64,000 bases of DNA from Streptococcus canis (GTDB lineage: Bacteria > Bacillota > Bacilli > Lactobacillales > Streptococcaceae). The notes beneath the pieces were generated by a model. That model was given only the letters and a program-made list of their open reading frames with translations, did no database searches and was not told the origin of the DNA. This document shows positions 1-8,738 of the stretch, one piece after another. Positions within the stretch are counted from its first letter, which is position 1, and every line of letters begins with the position of its first letter. Location: NCBI RefSeq assembly GCF_900636575.1, contig NZ_LR134293.1, positions 1,923,501 through 1,987,500 of the forward strand. The letters run 5' to 3'. A program made the position numbers and the translations under genes.

Positions 1-1085
1 TGAGAAATAAAGGGAAGAGGAATTCCCGTCAAAGGTAAAATCCCAACAGCTGCACCAATATTTTCAAAAACATGAAATAAAATCATCATGATAAAACCTG
101 TTGAAATATAGGTGTAAAAGAGATTATTGGACTCAAACATTACCTTTAACATCCGATAAAACAAGAGCAGATAAAGCATTAACAATAATGCAGCACCAAT
201 AAAGCCAAAATTCTCAGCAATCACAGTAAAAATCATGTCGCTTTCTCTGACAGGAACTGACAACTCCAAAACATTAAACCCTTTTCCAAAAAAGCCACCA
301 CTGCCAATAGAAATCATGCTTTGTGTCTGCTGGTAGGCAATGGTTTCTGAAAAAGCAAAAGGGGTTAACCAAGCAGAAATACGATTAAGCTGGTAGGTAT
401 CCATTCCTAATTTCAGCAGTAAGTCTTTTCCTTCAGGAAATAAAAAGACAAGGAAAAAAGTTGCTATTAATGCTAGAACAATGAGTCCCAAGGGAAGAAT
501 CAGCCACCAAGAAATTCCTGAAATCAAAATCAAGCCAGCCAAAATGGCCAGAAAAACCATGGCAGTTCCCAAATCTTTTTGCAAAGCAAGCAAGGCCATT
601 ACCGGAAGAGTGACTAGGAAATAAAGTCCTAATAATTTCCAATCGTCCTTGAAATGATAACGTTTTTTTCTACCCTTAAACCAAACTGTCACCCTTGCCA
701 TCAGTAAAATATAAGCAATCTTCATAAATTCCGAAGGTTGAAATAAGGTTAACGAACCAATGGTAATCCAGTTTTTAGCCCCTGTTGCAGCAACTAGCTG
801 GTGACTAAAGAAAATCAAGGGTAGAACCATCAGACCAATCCCCAATAGATAAAGATAAGGGGTCAACTTCCACAGAACTTCTGTACTAAAAAACATCAAA
901 ACAAAAGCCAAAGAGGTACCAATAACTATCCATAGAATCTGCTGCAACATTACTGATGAGACATGCCGGGGAAAGTCGTAACTAGTCGCCACATAAATAG
1001 AGACAAGCCCCAACACTAATAAACAAAAAACAGGAAATACAATAGCATAATCAATGCGGCGTTCAATAGACTTCCTTTGGGACAA
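1..1085 (-). CDS. rodA: RodA/FtsW/SpoVE-family peptidoglycan polymerase, C-terminus outside window
   Basis: Integral membrane SEDS-family glycosyltransferase of cell wall synthesis; about 361 codons are visible and the frame stays open to the window edge. It is strongly hydrophobic throughout, and near the edge reads LTGIPLPFIS, the RodA signature preceding the conserved YGGSS loop. The start chosen is TTG at 1085 (then SQRKSIERRIDYAI), because AAAGGAGG lies about seven bases upstream and no in-frame ATG occurs nearby. SEDS proteins polymerise lipid II glycan strands with a class B PBP partner. RodA (peripheral growth) is preferred over FtsW on the LTGIPLPF motif and absence of division-gene neighbours; the assignment between the two is inference. 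Confidence 0.88.
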   Translation of the reverse strand, partial: MSQRKSIERRIDYAIVFPVFCLLVLGLVSIYVATSYDFPRHVSSVMLQQILWIVIGTSLAFVLMFFSTEVLWKLTPYLYLLGIGLMVLPLIFFSHQLVAATGAKNWITIGSLTLFQPSEFMKIAYILLMARVTVWFKGRKKRYHFKDDWKLLGLYFLVTLPVMALLALQKDLGTAMVFLAILAGLILISGISWWLILPLGLIVLALIATFFLVFLFPEGKDLLLKLGMDTYQLNRISAWLTPFAFSETIAYQQTQSMISIGSGGFFGKGFNVLELSVPVRESDMIFTVIAENFGFIGAALLLMLYLLLFYRMLKVMFESNNLFYTYISTGFIMMILFHVFENIGAAVGILPLTGIPLPFIS

Positions 1086-1283
1086 AAGGCAACCTCCTTT
1101 TACTACAACCCGATTGGTAGGACCGACCTTACTCCAAACCTGTTAGCCTAAAATGAAAAAGAGCCCCTAATCTAAGAGCAAAGTGGCACATCTTCAACAG
1201 TTTTTGGAGGAAACTGTCTTGGCTTTTCAACAACAGGAGACACATTTAGTATAAACCATCTCCTTTGACATCTAATTGCTCTC

Positions 1284-1301
1284 CTCATCTAGCTAGATGA
1301 G
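1284..1301. repeat. 18-bp perfect palindrome downstream of tRNA-Arg
   Basis: CTCATCTAGCTAGATGAG is a perfect inverted repeat lying 12 bases past the 3' end of the minus-strand tRNA. It has no loop and no following T-tract, so it is not a canonical terminator. It may help 3' end formation of the tRNA transcript. The rest of 1086-1313 shows no gene. Confidence 0.4.
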
Positions 1302-1313
1302 TGAACCTTTAAA

Positions 1314-1385
1314 TGACCCCTGCCGGAATCGAACCAGCAACTACTCCTTAGGAGGGAGTTGTTATATCCATTGAACTAAGGGGTC
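1314..1385 (-). tRNA. tRNA-Arg (anticodon CCU)
   Basis: The 72-base reverse complement folds as a tRNA: 5' GACCCCT pairs with 3' AGGGGTC, followed by discriminator A. The T-arm contains GGTTCGATTCC and the anticodon loop is CTCCTAA, giving anticodon CCU, which reads the rare arginine codon AGG. CCA is not encoded. Confidence 0.95.
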
Positions 1386-1489
1386 TCTAAAAATCATTAC
1401 CTTATCTATTGTAACCTAGAAAAAGGGGGAATGCAAGATTAAACCTCAGATAACTTAAGCCTTCTGTACTTTTTCTTTGCCGTTCAAAA

Positions 1490-1523
1490 AAACAAAAAAA
1501 AGACCAGAATTATCTAGTCTTTT
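1490..1523 (-). terminator. Rho-independent terminator of rplS
   Basis: On the minus strand the stem AGACTAGA / TCTGGTCT with a short AT loop is followed by a run of T, starting 27 bases past the rplS stop. This marks rplS as a monocistronic unit. Confidence 0.8.
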
Positions 1524-1549
1524 ACCATCTGATGGCACTGGGACTCATT

Positions 1550-1897
1550 TTAACGACGGATTTCTTTGATGCGAGCAGCTTTACCTTGTAATGCACGTAA
1601 GTAGTAAAGTTTCGCACGACGAACTTTACCGTGACGGATAACTTCGATTTTATCAACACGTGGTGTGTGGATTGGGAATGTACGTTCTACCCCGATACCA
1701 CCTGAGATTTTACGAACAGTGTACATTTCTGAGATCCCTTGACCTTTACGTGAAATAACAACACCTTCAAAAATCTGGATACGTTCGCGAGTTCCTTCGA
1801 CAACTTTTGCGTGAACGCGAACAGTGTCACCAGGACGGAAGCTAGGGATATCAGAGCGAAGTTGACCTTCTGTCAAACTTTGGATTAATGGATTCAT
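1550..1897 (-). CDS. rplS: 50S ribosomal protein L19
   Basis: The 115-residue protein has the normal bacterial L19 length and landmarks: an N-terminal helix ([13 protein letters not shown]), the central [13 protein letters not shown] and IFEGVVI segments, and the basic C-terminus ([12 protein letters not shown]). L19 sits at the 30S-50S interface. AGGAGAAT lies before the ATG, and the gene has its own terminator. An approximately 110-base leader precedes it, but I cannot assign a regulatory fold there. Confidence 0.97.
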   Translation of the reverse strand: MNPLIQSLTEGQLRSDIPSFRPGDTVRVHAKVVEGTRERIQIFEGVVISRKGQGISEMYTVRKISGGIGVERTFPIHTPRVDKIEVIRHGKVRRAKLYYLRALQGKAARIKEIRR

Positions 1898-2011
1898 TTT
1901 TATTCTCCTATCTTACTAATCTTAAGTACTTGTCTTAGCGGATTAGCCGTAATTTTCGTGTGTCCATTACACACAGGATTTATTCTAACAAAAAGAAACT
2001 CTATTGTAAAG

Positions 2012-3271
2012 CTATTTTTTCGACTCTTTTTCTACTGGGAGATGAACCTCCTTAGCCACAAATACTTTTTGGTAACTGTAAATGGATTGCTTACGACTGA
2101 CCATATAAGCTGCGGCGGAAGTGACAAAATAGGCTAGGACATTCTCTGATCCAAATACTTCAATACCAATAAAAACAGGGGTCCAAAAAGTATTTGTCGC
2201 ACTCCCAAAGACCGTAACATAACCAAGTGCTGCTACCAGTAATACAGGGAGATCAAGATAAGGGGCTAAAACAACTCCTAAGGAAGCTCCGATAGAAAAG
2301 AGGGGAGTTACTTCTCCACCTTGAAAACCTGCTGACAAGGTGAGAGCAGTCAGTAGCGCTTTTAACATCCAGTCATAAGCCAAAATAGTGTGACCAGAGA
2401 AGGAAGCGTTAATCAAGTTGGTGCCTAAACCACTGTATCGTCCATAGTGGCTCATAAACAAAGCAATAGATAAAAAGGCACCTATCAGGGCAATTCTAAC
2501 ATGAAGATTAGGCAGTTTTTGACCAAAATAAGACTTGAGCGAAGCAAGCAGGTAAGCAAAACCATTTCCTACTAAGCCAAACACAAATCCTAATCCCATC
2601 AATTTGACCAAAGTTAAAGGTGTCAGTACCAGTGGATCAGTAATAAAAACAGTAAATTTTTCTAATCCTAAAGCATGCGAGGTCCAAGTAGCAAGGTAGG
2701 CTGCAACTAGGGAAGGAAGTAAGGCCGTATAAGAGATTGTCCCTAGTAATAGGACTTCTAAGGCAAAGACTACTGCAGCAATCGGGGTTTGAAAGAGGCC
2801 TGCAAAACCAGCTGCCATACCAATAACTAAAAGGTCTTGGCCAAGGTCTTTAGTCTTTACAAACCTTTGGCAATAATGAGAAATAGTGGCTCCAATCTGG
2901 ACTGCTACCCCCTCACGACCGGCACTAGCTCCAAATAAATGAGTTAACCACGTCGTAACCAGAATCAAGGGAATCAGAATAGGAGGAATCTTATCTTTTT
3001 GACCATGTCCTACTTCAAAGACCAAGCCCATGCCCTGACGCACCTCTTTGCCGAAAGTCTCATAAAGCCAACTAATGCCAAGCCCCACTAATGCAAGAAA
3101 AGGGAGAAAACAGAGCAGATGCTGGTCTCTAAAAGCAGATAGTAGCAATAATCCTTTTCCAAAAATTGCATCAACCATCCCTACCAGTAAGCCAATAGGA
3201 AGAGCCAAGCCTATTAGACTAAGCGCCCGTTTGATTTGAGGTTTAGGAAGTCCTGAAAGGGATTTAATCAT
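2012..3271 (-). CDS. CLC-type anion transporter, probably fluoride/proton antiporter (CLC-F)
   Basis: This 419-residue membrane protein exports anions in exchange for protons. The selectivity segment reads AGREGVAVQIG (about residues 117-127) and a second loop reads QGGEVTPLF. GREGVAVQ and GGEVTP are the variants I associate with the fluoride-specific CLC-F clade; chloride types usually have GREGP and GGxFAP. ATG at 3271 overlaps the stop of the upstream chorismate mutase gene (GATGATTAA), indicating translational coupling. An upstream in-frame start at 3358 would only extend into that gene and was rejected. The rplS-CLC-chorismate mutase order matches other streptococci as I recall it. The fluoride substrate is inference from motifs. 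Confidence 0.85.
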   Translation of the reverse strand: MIKSLSGLPKPQIKRALSLIGLALPIGLLVGMVDAIFGKGLLLLSAFRDQHLLCFLPFLALVGLGISWLYETFGKEVRQGMGLVFEVGHGQKDKIPPILIPLILVTTWLTHLFGASAGREGVAVQIGATISHYCQRFVKTKDLGQDLLVIGMAAGFAGLFQTPIAAVVFALEVLLLGTISYTALLPSLVAAYLATWTSHALGLEKFTVFITDPLVLTPLTLVKLMGLGFVFGLVGNGFAYLLASLKSYFGQKLPNLHVRIALIGAFLSIALFMSHYGRYSGLGTNLINASFSGHTILAYDWMLKALLTALTLSAGFQGGEVTPLFSIGASLGVVLAPYLDLPVLLVAALGYVTVFGSATNTFWTPVFIGIEVFGSENVLAYFVTSAAAYMVSRKQSIYSYQKVFVAKEVHLPVEKESKK

Positions 3272-3548
3272 CGGTAGCCTCTTTTGCCATCTCTTGGTTT
3301 TGATATTGTCTAGAAAGCGCCATAATTGTTTTAAAAGTCTCATGGATAGCTGGCTCAAATGATGACGCTTGAACCAAGTCCGAAACTCTAGCCAAAATCT
3401 GGTCTTCTCTTGCTTGATCTAGGACAGGGAGCTGGTTGGTCAACTTATAGGCCGTCACTTGATGGACAAGCATCATTCGCTTTTCCAATAACGCCACCAA
3501 GTCTTGATCAATGTGATTGATTTCATGTCGAATATCTTCTAATCTCAT
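3264..3548 (-). CDS. Chorismate mutase (AroQ class)
   Basis: The 94-residue all-helical protein converts chorismate to prephenate, the entry to phenylalanine and tyrosine synthesis. The N-terminus MRLEDIRHEINHIDQDLVAL followed by LLEKRMMLV is the characteristic AroQ helix 1 carrying the active-site arginine, and the length matches stand-alone AroQ domains. It is the first gene of a two-gene unit with the CLC transporter, whose start overlaps its stop. No other aromatic pathway gene is adjacent, so the pairing looks organisational rather than metabolic. Confidence 0.88.
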   Translation of the reverse strand: MRLEDIRHEINHIDQDLVALLEKRMMLVHQVTAYKLTNQLPVLDQAREDQILARVSDLVQASSFEPAIHETFKTIMALSRQYQNQEMAKEATDD

Positions 3549-3679
3549 AACTTTCCTTTTCTGAATGTCTTAGATTATTTTTATGGTAGTAAATAAGGTG
3601 ATGAGAAGTAAAACTAATTTAAACATAGTAACTTCTCAACTCTTTTTTTAGAGTAATAGCACTCACTAGCCGACAAGTT

Positions 3680-3712
3680 AAAAATGCCAAGGATAGCCCT
3701 GGCATTTTTAGG
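3680..3712 (-). terminator. Terminator of the flavodoxin gene
   Basis: A hairpin AAAAATGCCA ... TGGCATTTTT with near-perfect arms lies just past the flavodoxin stop. It has T-runs on both strands, so it may work in either direction. Confidence 0.8.
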
Positions 3713-3722
3713 TTAAAACGAC

Positions 3723-4172
3723 TTAGAGGTTATCAACAGCCTGTGATAATTGCTCTGCAAAGGCTTCTAGACGCTCAATATCTTCCTCTTCTGCAGCCAA
3801 ATCCACTTTAACAGAGTCTGCTCCTTTGGTCGCACCAGTAAGGGCAAACTGCTCTTCAAAGTCATCAACGGACTTACAGAAATAATCATAGAAGGTATCA
3901 CCAGAACCGACTACCCCATAAAGTTTACCTGCTAGGTCTAAATCTTGTAGGTCTTCGTAAAAATCAACAATTTCATCTGGTAAATCACCATCACCATAAG
4001 TATACGTAGCAACGATTGCAATGTCAGCATCCTCAAATTCTGAAGCCTCAACTGTTGTGCATTCGTCAATATCAACATCATGGCCTAACTCTTGCAATTT
4101 ATTTGCAACGATATCAGCGATTTCTTCAGTATTTCCTGTCATGCTGGCATAAACGATTTTTGCTAATGCCAT
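3723..4172 (-). CDS. Flavodoxin
   Basis: The 149-residue cytosolic FMN protein is a low-potential electron carrier. The N-terminal phosphate-binding loop SMTGNTEE (residues 10-17) fits the family, as do the aromatic FMN-contact region YTYGDGDLPDE and the GSGDTFYDYFC loop. It is very acidic, as is usual. AGGAGGAA precedes the ATG. It is monocistronic, with a terminator directly downstream. The redox partner cannot be read from the context. Confidence 0.95.
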   Translation of the reverse strand: MALAKIVYASMTGNTEEIADIVANKLQELGHDVDIDECTTVEASEFEDADIAIVATYTYGDGDLPDEIVDFYEDLQDLDLAGKLYGVVGSGDTFYDYFCKSVDDFEEQFALTGATKGADSVKVDLAAEEEDIERLEAFAEQLSQAVDNL

Positions 4173-4239
4173 AAATTCCTCCCAAATTTACTAAACTATT
4201 CTTATTTTAGCACACTTCTTTAGGAAAAGCACTATTTCT

Positions 4240-5259
4240 TTAAAGATAAGGTAGGTAAGATTTTTCAAGACGCTTCAGAAGAGCTTCTTTTTCACCTTCA
4301 CTTGCGAAACTAGCTTTGATGGCATCTTGGTTATGTGACAAAAAATCAGCTAAACTGGTATGGAAATACCGGTTAAAGAGTTGGTATTCTTTGGTTAAAT
4401 TGGTGTCAGAAACTGTTCGATTATCTGTGTTGATAGACAATTTAGCCCCTGCTGCTTTTAATTCTAAATAAGGAAATTCTGCGATGGTTCTAGCAGCTTT
4501 TGTTTGAAGGTTGCTGGTGAGACAAAGTTCAGCAGTTACCTCATTATCGATAAACTTAGACAACAGGTCTTTTTGATGATGAATCGCTGTAACATGTCCT
4601 AGACGTTTGATGCCTAAATCAATGGCATCTGAAATATAGTTAGGACAGCCACATTCTCCCGCATGTAAGGTAAAAGGCAAACCTAGTGACTGGGTTTTAC
4701 GAATAATCCCTTCTAAGACCTGCGGAGGAAAACCAAGCTCATTACCAGCAAAATCAAAACCTACTAAACCTTTTTGTGCCAATACAATCACATGGTCAAA
4801 GATAGCTTGACTGATTTCCTGAGAAGATTGACGAAGTCCACAAACAATAGCTTTACCAACAATCCCAAAATCTTCCTGACCCTTTTGAATGCCTGATAAG
4901 ACTGCTTCTACTACCTCGACAGCTGTTAAACCTTGATCCATAGAGAGCTCTGGCGCGAAACGCATTTCAATGTAAATGACCTGGTCAGCTGCAGCTTGCT
5001 TCATGACATCATAGGCAGCTAATTCTAAGGCTTGGCTAGTTTGAAGAAGGGGTCTAATAACATCAAACGTTTTAAGGTAATCCATCAATGACTCACAAGT
5101 TTCAGGTGCTGTCACTAATGTTTTTAAACTGGCATCATCTTCGGGTAATTGTATGCGAGCCAACTCTGCTAATTGTCGAATTACCTCTAAGGAGAGGGAG
5201 CCATCAAGATGGCAATGTAATTCTGTTTTAGCTATTGTTTTGAAGTCTATCGTTTCCAC
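4240..5259 (-). CDS. add: Adenosine deaminase
   Basis: This 339-residue amidohydrolase-fold enzyme deaminates adenosine or deoxyadenosine to inosine in purine salvage. Zinc ligands are visible in HCHLDGS (H15, H17). The active site HAGE motif lies near residue 200, the HVTAIHH segment follows and the catalytic aspartate lies in SINTDN. Length matches bacterial Add. The start follows AGGAGACC. It is a single gene; the next gene upstream is divergent and decayed. Confidence 0.94.
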   Translation of the reverse strand: METIDFKTIAKTELHCHLDGSLSLEVIRQLAELARIQLPEDDASLKTLVTAPETCESLMDYLKTFDVIRPLLQTSQALELAAYDVMKQAAADQVIYIEMRFAPELSMDQGLTAVEVVEAVLSGIQKGQEDFGIVGKAIVCGLRQSSQEISQAIFDHVIVLAQKGLVGFDFAGNELGFPPQVLEGIIRKTQSLGLPFTLHAGECGCPNYISDAIDLGIKRLGHVTAIHHQKDLLSKFIDNEVTAELCLTSNLQTKAARTIAEFPYLELKAAGAKLSINTDNRTVSDTNLTKEYQLFNRYFHTSLADFLSHNQDAIKASFASEGEKEALLKRLEKSYLPYL

Positions 5260-5508
5260 AGCAGGTCTCCTTGTAAAGATTTTTTTAATATCATATCAAA
5301 ACTTAAAGAAAAAGCAAGAGATTTCTGTGACATTTTTAAGAATAACGTCTGTATTTTCCTAAATTTAGAAAAGTTGATAAATTCATTTGTATAAAAACGA
5401 GATGCAAATCCGAATATTATTCCTAAAAAGCTGTCTCATAACAATTTTTGTACCTTATTTTGCCTTTTAAAGTATGATAACAAAAAAAAACGAACAGGAG
5501 GATTTTTC

Positions 5509-6274
5509 ATGACAACCTATCATATTCCAAATCAAAGGACAAATCTCGGACTCAATACTGATACTGCTGGAAGTCGATTTGAATAATGGCTTTCCGAAGG
5601 AAATAAGCCCTACCAACTTTACTCACTTGATACACCTAACAGAGTTAAGGCAACGATTATACTTGAAGAGTTAACAGCTCTAGGCATTTTAGAAGCTAAC
5701 TATGGACTTATTTCGGATTGCTATTTCTAAAGGAGACCAATTTGACAGTGATTTTGTAGCCATTAATCCCAATTCAAAAATTCCTGCCCTGCTTGATTTA
5801 ACAGCTGAAGAATCTATTCGTGTCTTTAAATCAGCCAATAGCTTGCTTTACCTTGCCGATAAATACGGTAAGCTCATTCCTCAAACCCTAAAAGAACATG
5901 CGAGAATCTTAACTGGTTGTTTTGACAAACAGGGGCTACTCCCTTATTGAGCGGTGGCTTTGCCATTTCTTCCATTGTGCTAGCGAAAAATTGAAACAGC
6001 TCATTGGTCGCTTTGCCATGAAACCCAAGTGTCAACTAAACCTCCTAGATAAGGAATTGTCTCAAAAAGCCTACATTTCAGGCGAGCCATATTCGATTGC
6101 TGCTATGCCAATTGGTCTTGGTAGGCTCAGCTGGCTCAGGATAAGCTTTAGAACAAGGCTGACCAAATTCTCCAAGTGAATGCTTAGCAATACTTGCAAG
6201 CTTGGAGTCAAAGCATTGCTAAATGTCCTGCTATCTTTCGGGGACTAGCTGCTAATTACCAAAAGATTCAATAA
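5509..6274 (+). pseudogene. Degraded glutathione S-transferase-like gene (YghU type)
   Basis: A good AGGAGG site and ATG begin MTTYHIPNQRTNLGLNTD, but an in-frame TAA follows after about 25 codons. Recognisable pieces then continue in shifting frames: KPYQLYSLDTP, SDFVAINPNSKIPALLDL (thioredoxin-like domain), GRFAMKPKCQLNLLDKEL and KAYISGEPYSIA (helical domain), ending with YLQAWSQSIAKCPAIFRG and TAA at 6272. Together these follow the YghU/YfcG-like disulfide-bond oxidoreductase order, so this is one former gene of about 250 codons with one nonsense and at least three frameshift lesions. The family assignment rests on recalled motif order. Confidence 0.82.
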
Positions 6275-6367
6275 CCCTTTTTCTTGTTAGCCTCTGGCTA
6301 TTCTCAAGAAAGACCAGCCATTTTTATGGTATAATGAGACAACAAAAGAAAACGTAAAGGAGGTCCG

Positions 6368-6799
6368 ATGATGTGGATACTTAGACCCTTTGATCAATTA
6401 GAAACAGAAGAACTCTTTGCAATTTATAAGGAACGTGTAGCTGTTTTTGTTGTAGAGCAGGCCTGTCCTTACCCAGAAGTTGATGACCTTGATAAAGAGG
6501 CTCTTCATCTGTTTGCTAAGGATCAGCATGGTATCACGGCCTACTGTCGGTTAATTCCCACCAAAGACCAGCTTAAATTGGGGCGAGTTTTGGTTGTCAA
6601 ACGAGTTCGGAAATCTGGTTTAGGACGTGACTTGATTGCCAAAGCGTTAGAAGTTGCCAAAGAGTATTTTCCAGACTTACCTGTCTATGCTCAGGCACAG
6701 GCTTATTTAGAACAGTTTTATGGCTCCTTTGGCTTTAAGCCAATTTCTGAGATTTATTTAGAGGATGATATTCCTCACCTTGATATGATGAAAGATTAA
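6368..6799 (+). CDS. GNAT-family N-acetyltransferase (ElaA-like)
   Basis: The 143-residue single-domain protein resembles ElaA. The N-terminus reads LRPFDQLETEELFAIYKERVAVFVVEQ and includes the conserved FxVEQ segment. YCRLIP and LGRVLVVKRVRKSGLGRDLI form the acetyl-CoA binding region (V-R-x-x-G-x-G/A type), and the C-terminus has GFKPISEIYLEDDIPH. The acceptor is unknown. GGAGG lies about eight bases before the paired ATG codons. It is followed within a few bases by the DHH phosphoesterase gene, forming an operon. Confidence 0.88.
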   Translation: MMWILRPFDQLETEELFAIYKERVAVFVVEQACPYPEVDDLDKEALHLFAKDQHGITAYCRLIPTKDQLKLGRVLVVKRVRKSGLGRDLIAKALEVAKEYFPDLPVYAQAQAYLEQFYGSFGFKPISEIYLEDDIPHLDMMKD

Positions 6800-6803
6800 A
6801 GAC

Positions 6804-7745
6804 ATGATGACAACTTTTGAAACGATTTTAAATACCATTAAGGCCTATCAGACCATTATTATCCATCGCCATCAAAATCCCGATCCTGATGCTCTTGGTA
6901 GTCAGGCAGGCTTGAAAGAAATTATTGCACAAAATTTCCCAGACAAAAAAGTTTTGATGACTGGTTTTGATGAGCCTAGCTTAACTTGGATTAGCCAAAT
7001 GGATCAGGTGACTGACGAAGACTATAAGGAGGCTTTGGTCATCATTACAGATACTGCCAATCGTCCAAGAATTGATGATGAGCGTTATACTTTAGGACAG
7101 TGTTTCATTAAGATTGACCATCACCCCAACGATGATGTGTATGGTGACTTGTATTATGTAGACACAAGCGCTTCTAGTGCAAGTGAAATCATCGCAGACT
7201 TTGCCTTTAGTCAGGATCTTACTCTCTCTGACAAGGCTGCCAGCCTTTTATACACTGGTATCGTTGGTGATACAGGTCGATTCCTTTATGCCTCAACCAC
7301 TAGTAAAACCCTTTCCATTGCGAGTCGATTACGGACCTTTACCTTTGACTTTGCTGCTATTTCAAGGCAAATGGATTCGTTTCCTTTGAAAATAGCAAAG
7401 CTGCAAGGCTATGTCTTTGATCATTTAACGATTGATGAGAGCGGGGCTGCTTATGTCCTTCTCAGTCAAGAAACCTTAAAACACTTTGACGTGACCCTGG
7501 CGGAAAGCTCTGCCATTGTCTCAGCTCCTGGTAAAATTGATAGCGTTCAAGCTTGGGCTATTTTCATTGAGTTGACTGATGGCAATTACCGTGTACGTAT
7601 GCGCAGTAAAGAAAAGAGTATTAATGGTATTGCTAAGCGTCACGGTGGTGGCGGGCATCCCCTTGCTAGCGGAGCCAACTCAGCTAATGTGGCAGAAAAT
7701 CAAGCTATTTTCCAAGAACTCATCGCTGTTTGCCAAGAGAATTAG
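6804..7745 (+). CDS. nrnA: DHH/DHHA1 phosphoesterase (NrnA-like oligoribonuclease/pAp phosphatase)
   Basis: The 313-residue cytosolic phosphodiesterase of the NrnA/MgpA type degrades short oligoribonucleotides and 3'-phosphoadenosine 5'-phosphate. The N-terminal metal site HRHQNPDPDALGS is at about residues 21-33, the DHH motif appears as KIDHHPND, and the DHHA1 glycine-rich motif GGGGHPLASG is near the C-terminus. Length is typical. The start lies four bases after the GNAT stop. A cyclic di-AMP breakdown role (pApA to AMP) is plausible for this family in streptococci but is inference here. Confidence 0.92.
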   Translation: MMTTFETILNTIKAYQTIIIHRHQNPDPDALGSQAGLKEIIAQNFPDKKVLMTGFDEPSLTWISQMDQVTDEDYKEALVIITDTANRPRIDDERYTLGQCFIKIDHHPNDDVYGDLYYVDTSASSASEIIADFAFSQDLTLSDKAASLLYTGIVGDTGRFLYASTTSKTLSIASRLRTFTFDFAAISRQMDSFPLKIAKLQGYVFDHLTIDESGAAYVLLSQETLKHFDVTLAESSAIVSAPGKIDSVQAWAIFIELTDGNYRVRMRSKEKSINGIAKRHGGGGHPLASGANSANVAENQAIFQELIAVCQEN

Positions 7746-7859
7746 GGTTTTTAAAAAATACGGGGAGAAAAGTCTTGTCAAGTCATGCAAGTTTTGTTAA
7801 ACTAGAATGGTTAATAACTATGATGCAGAACGTGTCATGGCAGAAAGGAATTTTTTAAG

Positions 7860-8120
7860 ATGAGAAAAGACATTCATCCAGATTATCGTCCAGTTGTTTT
7901 CCTTGATACAACTACAGGTTACCAGTTCCTTAGCGGCTCAACAAAAGCTTCTAAAGAAACGATTGAGTTTGAAGGTGAAACTTACCCACTTATCCGTGTG
8001 GAAATTTCATCAGATTCACACCCATTCTACACAGGACGTCAAAAGTTCACTCAAGCAGATGGACGTGTGGATCGTTTCAACAAAAAATACGGTCTCAAAG
8101 ACGCCAACGCAGCAAAATAA
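7860..8120 (+). CDS. rpmE2: 50S ribosomal protein L31 type B
   Basis: The 86-residue protein starts [23 protein letters not shown] and continues with [10 protein letters not shown], the L31 core. It lacks the CxxC zinc ligands of type A L31, so it is the zinc-independent paralogue. Such forms often replace zinc-binding L31 under zinc limitation; no AdcR-type operator was seen next to it here. AGGAA lies upstream and a strong terminator downstream. Confidence 0.95.
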   Translation: MRKDIHPDYRPVVFLDTTTGYQFLSGSTKASKETIEFEGETYPLIRVEISSDSHPFYTGRQKFTQADGRVDRFNKKYGLKDANAAK

Positions 8121-8133
8121 GCAAGACAATACA

Positions 8134-8166
8134 AAAACCCGTCCTGTTTCAGGAGGGTTTTCTTTT
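8134..8166 (+). terminator. Terminator of rpmE2
   Basis: The stem AAAACCCGTCCTG / CAGGAGGGTTTT with loop TTT is followed by CTTTTG. Confidence 0.85.
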
Positions 8167-8333
8167 GCCTTAATAACTCAAGACACTGCTCCATCGTTTC
8201 TCATCAAAAACGCCTAGCACTTATATCCCTGCTATTTTTTGGGTGGCAGGTTAAGTATGTTTTTACAAGGAGTTTTTTCTTGATTTGATAAAGCTTGTCC
8301 CAAACAAGGTTGTTACTTTATTTTTGAGCTAGC

Positions 8334-8738
8334 TTAGTCTTCGTCATCTTCTGCCAATTGGTTAAGAAGGGTGTTGACGTGATGAATATTATCCTTGGCA
8401 AAAACCTTAAAATCAATGGTTTCTTCTAGGAGATTAGCATTGATAAAACCAACAACCATAGGCATATTCATACCAGCATATAACTCAAATGGATACCCTT
8501 CCATCAAGAGACGACTAAGAACATTACAGGGGGTTCCTCCCATTAAATCTGCAAAAACAACAACGTCTTCCATTCCTTCAATGCTTGCTAAGAATTTTTG
8601 GCGAAAATCCTCAGCTCCTTCTGAAGCCAGTAAAGGAACAGCTGTAATGCTTTCTTGAGGTCCCATAATCATTTCCGTGCTAGCTTTCAAAGCTTCACAA
8701 AAAGAACCATGACTCACTAATACTAATTGTTTTGCCAT
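8334..8738 (-). CDS. PTS mannose-family IIA component
   Basis: This 134-residue cytosolic IIA domain passes phosphate from HPr to IIB. The phosphorylated histidine is H10 in LVLVSHGSF, and the second landmark is FADLMGGTPCNV. ATG at 8738 (MAKQLVLVSHG) was chosen over an upstream in-frame start at 8777, because it overlaps the stop of the IID gene and aligns with the family N-terminus. It is the last gene of the GH35-IIB-IIC-IID-IIA operon. Confidence 0.92.
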   Translation of the reverse strand: MAKQLVLVSHGSFCEALKASTEMIMGPQESITAVPLLASEGAEDFRQKFLASIEGMEDVVVFADLMGGTPCNVLSRLLMEGYPFELYAGMNMPMVVGFINANLLEETIDFKVFAKDNIHHVNTLLNQLAEDDED

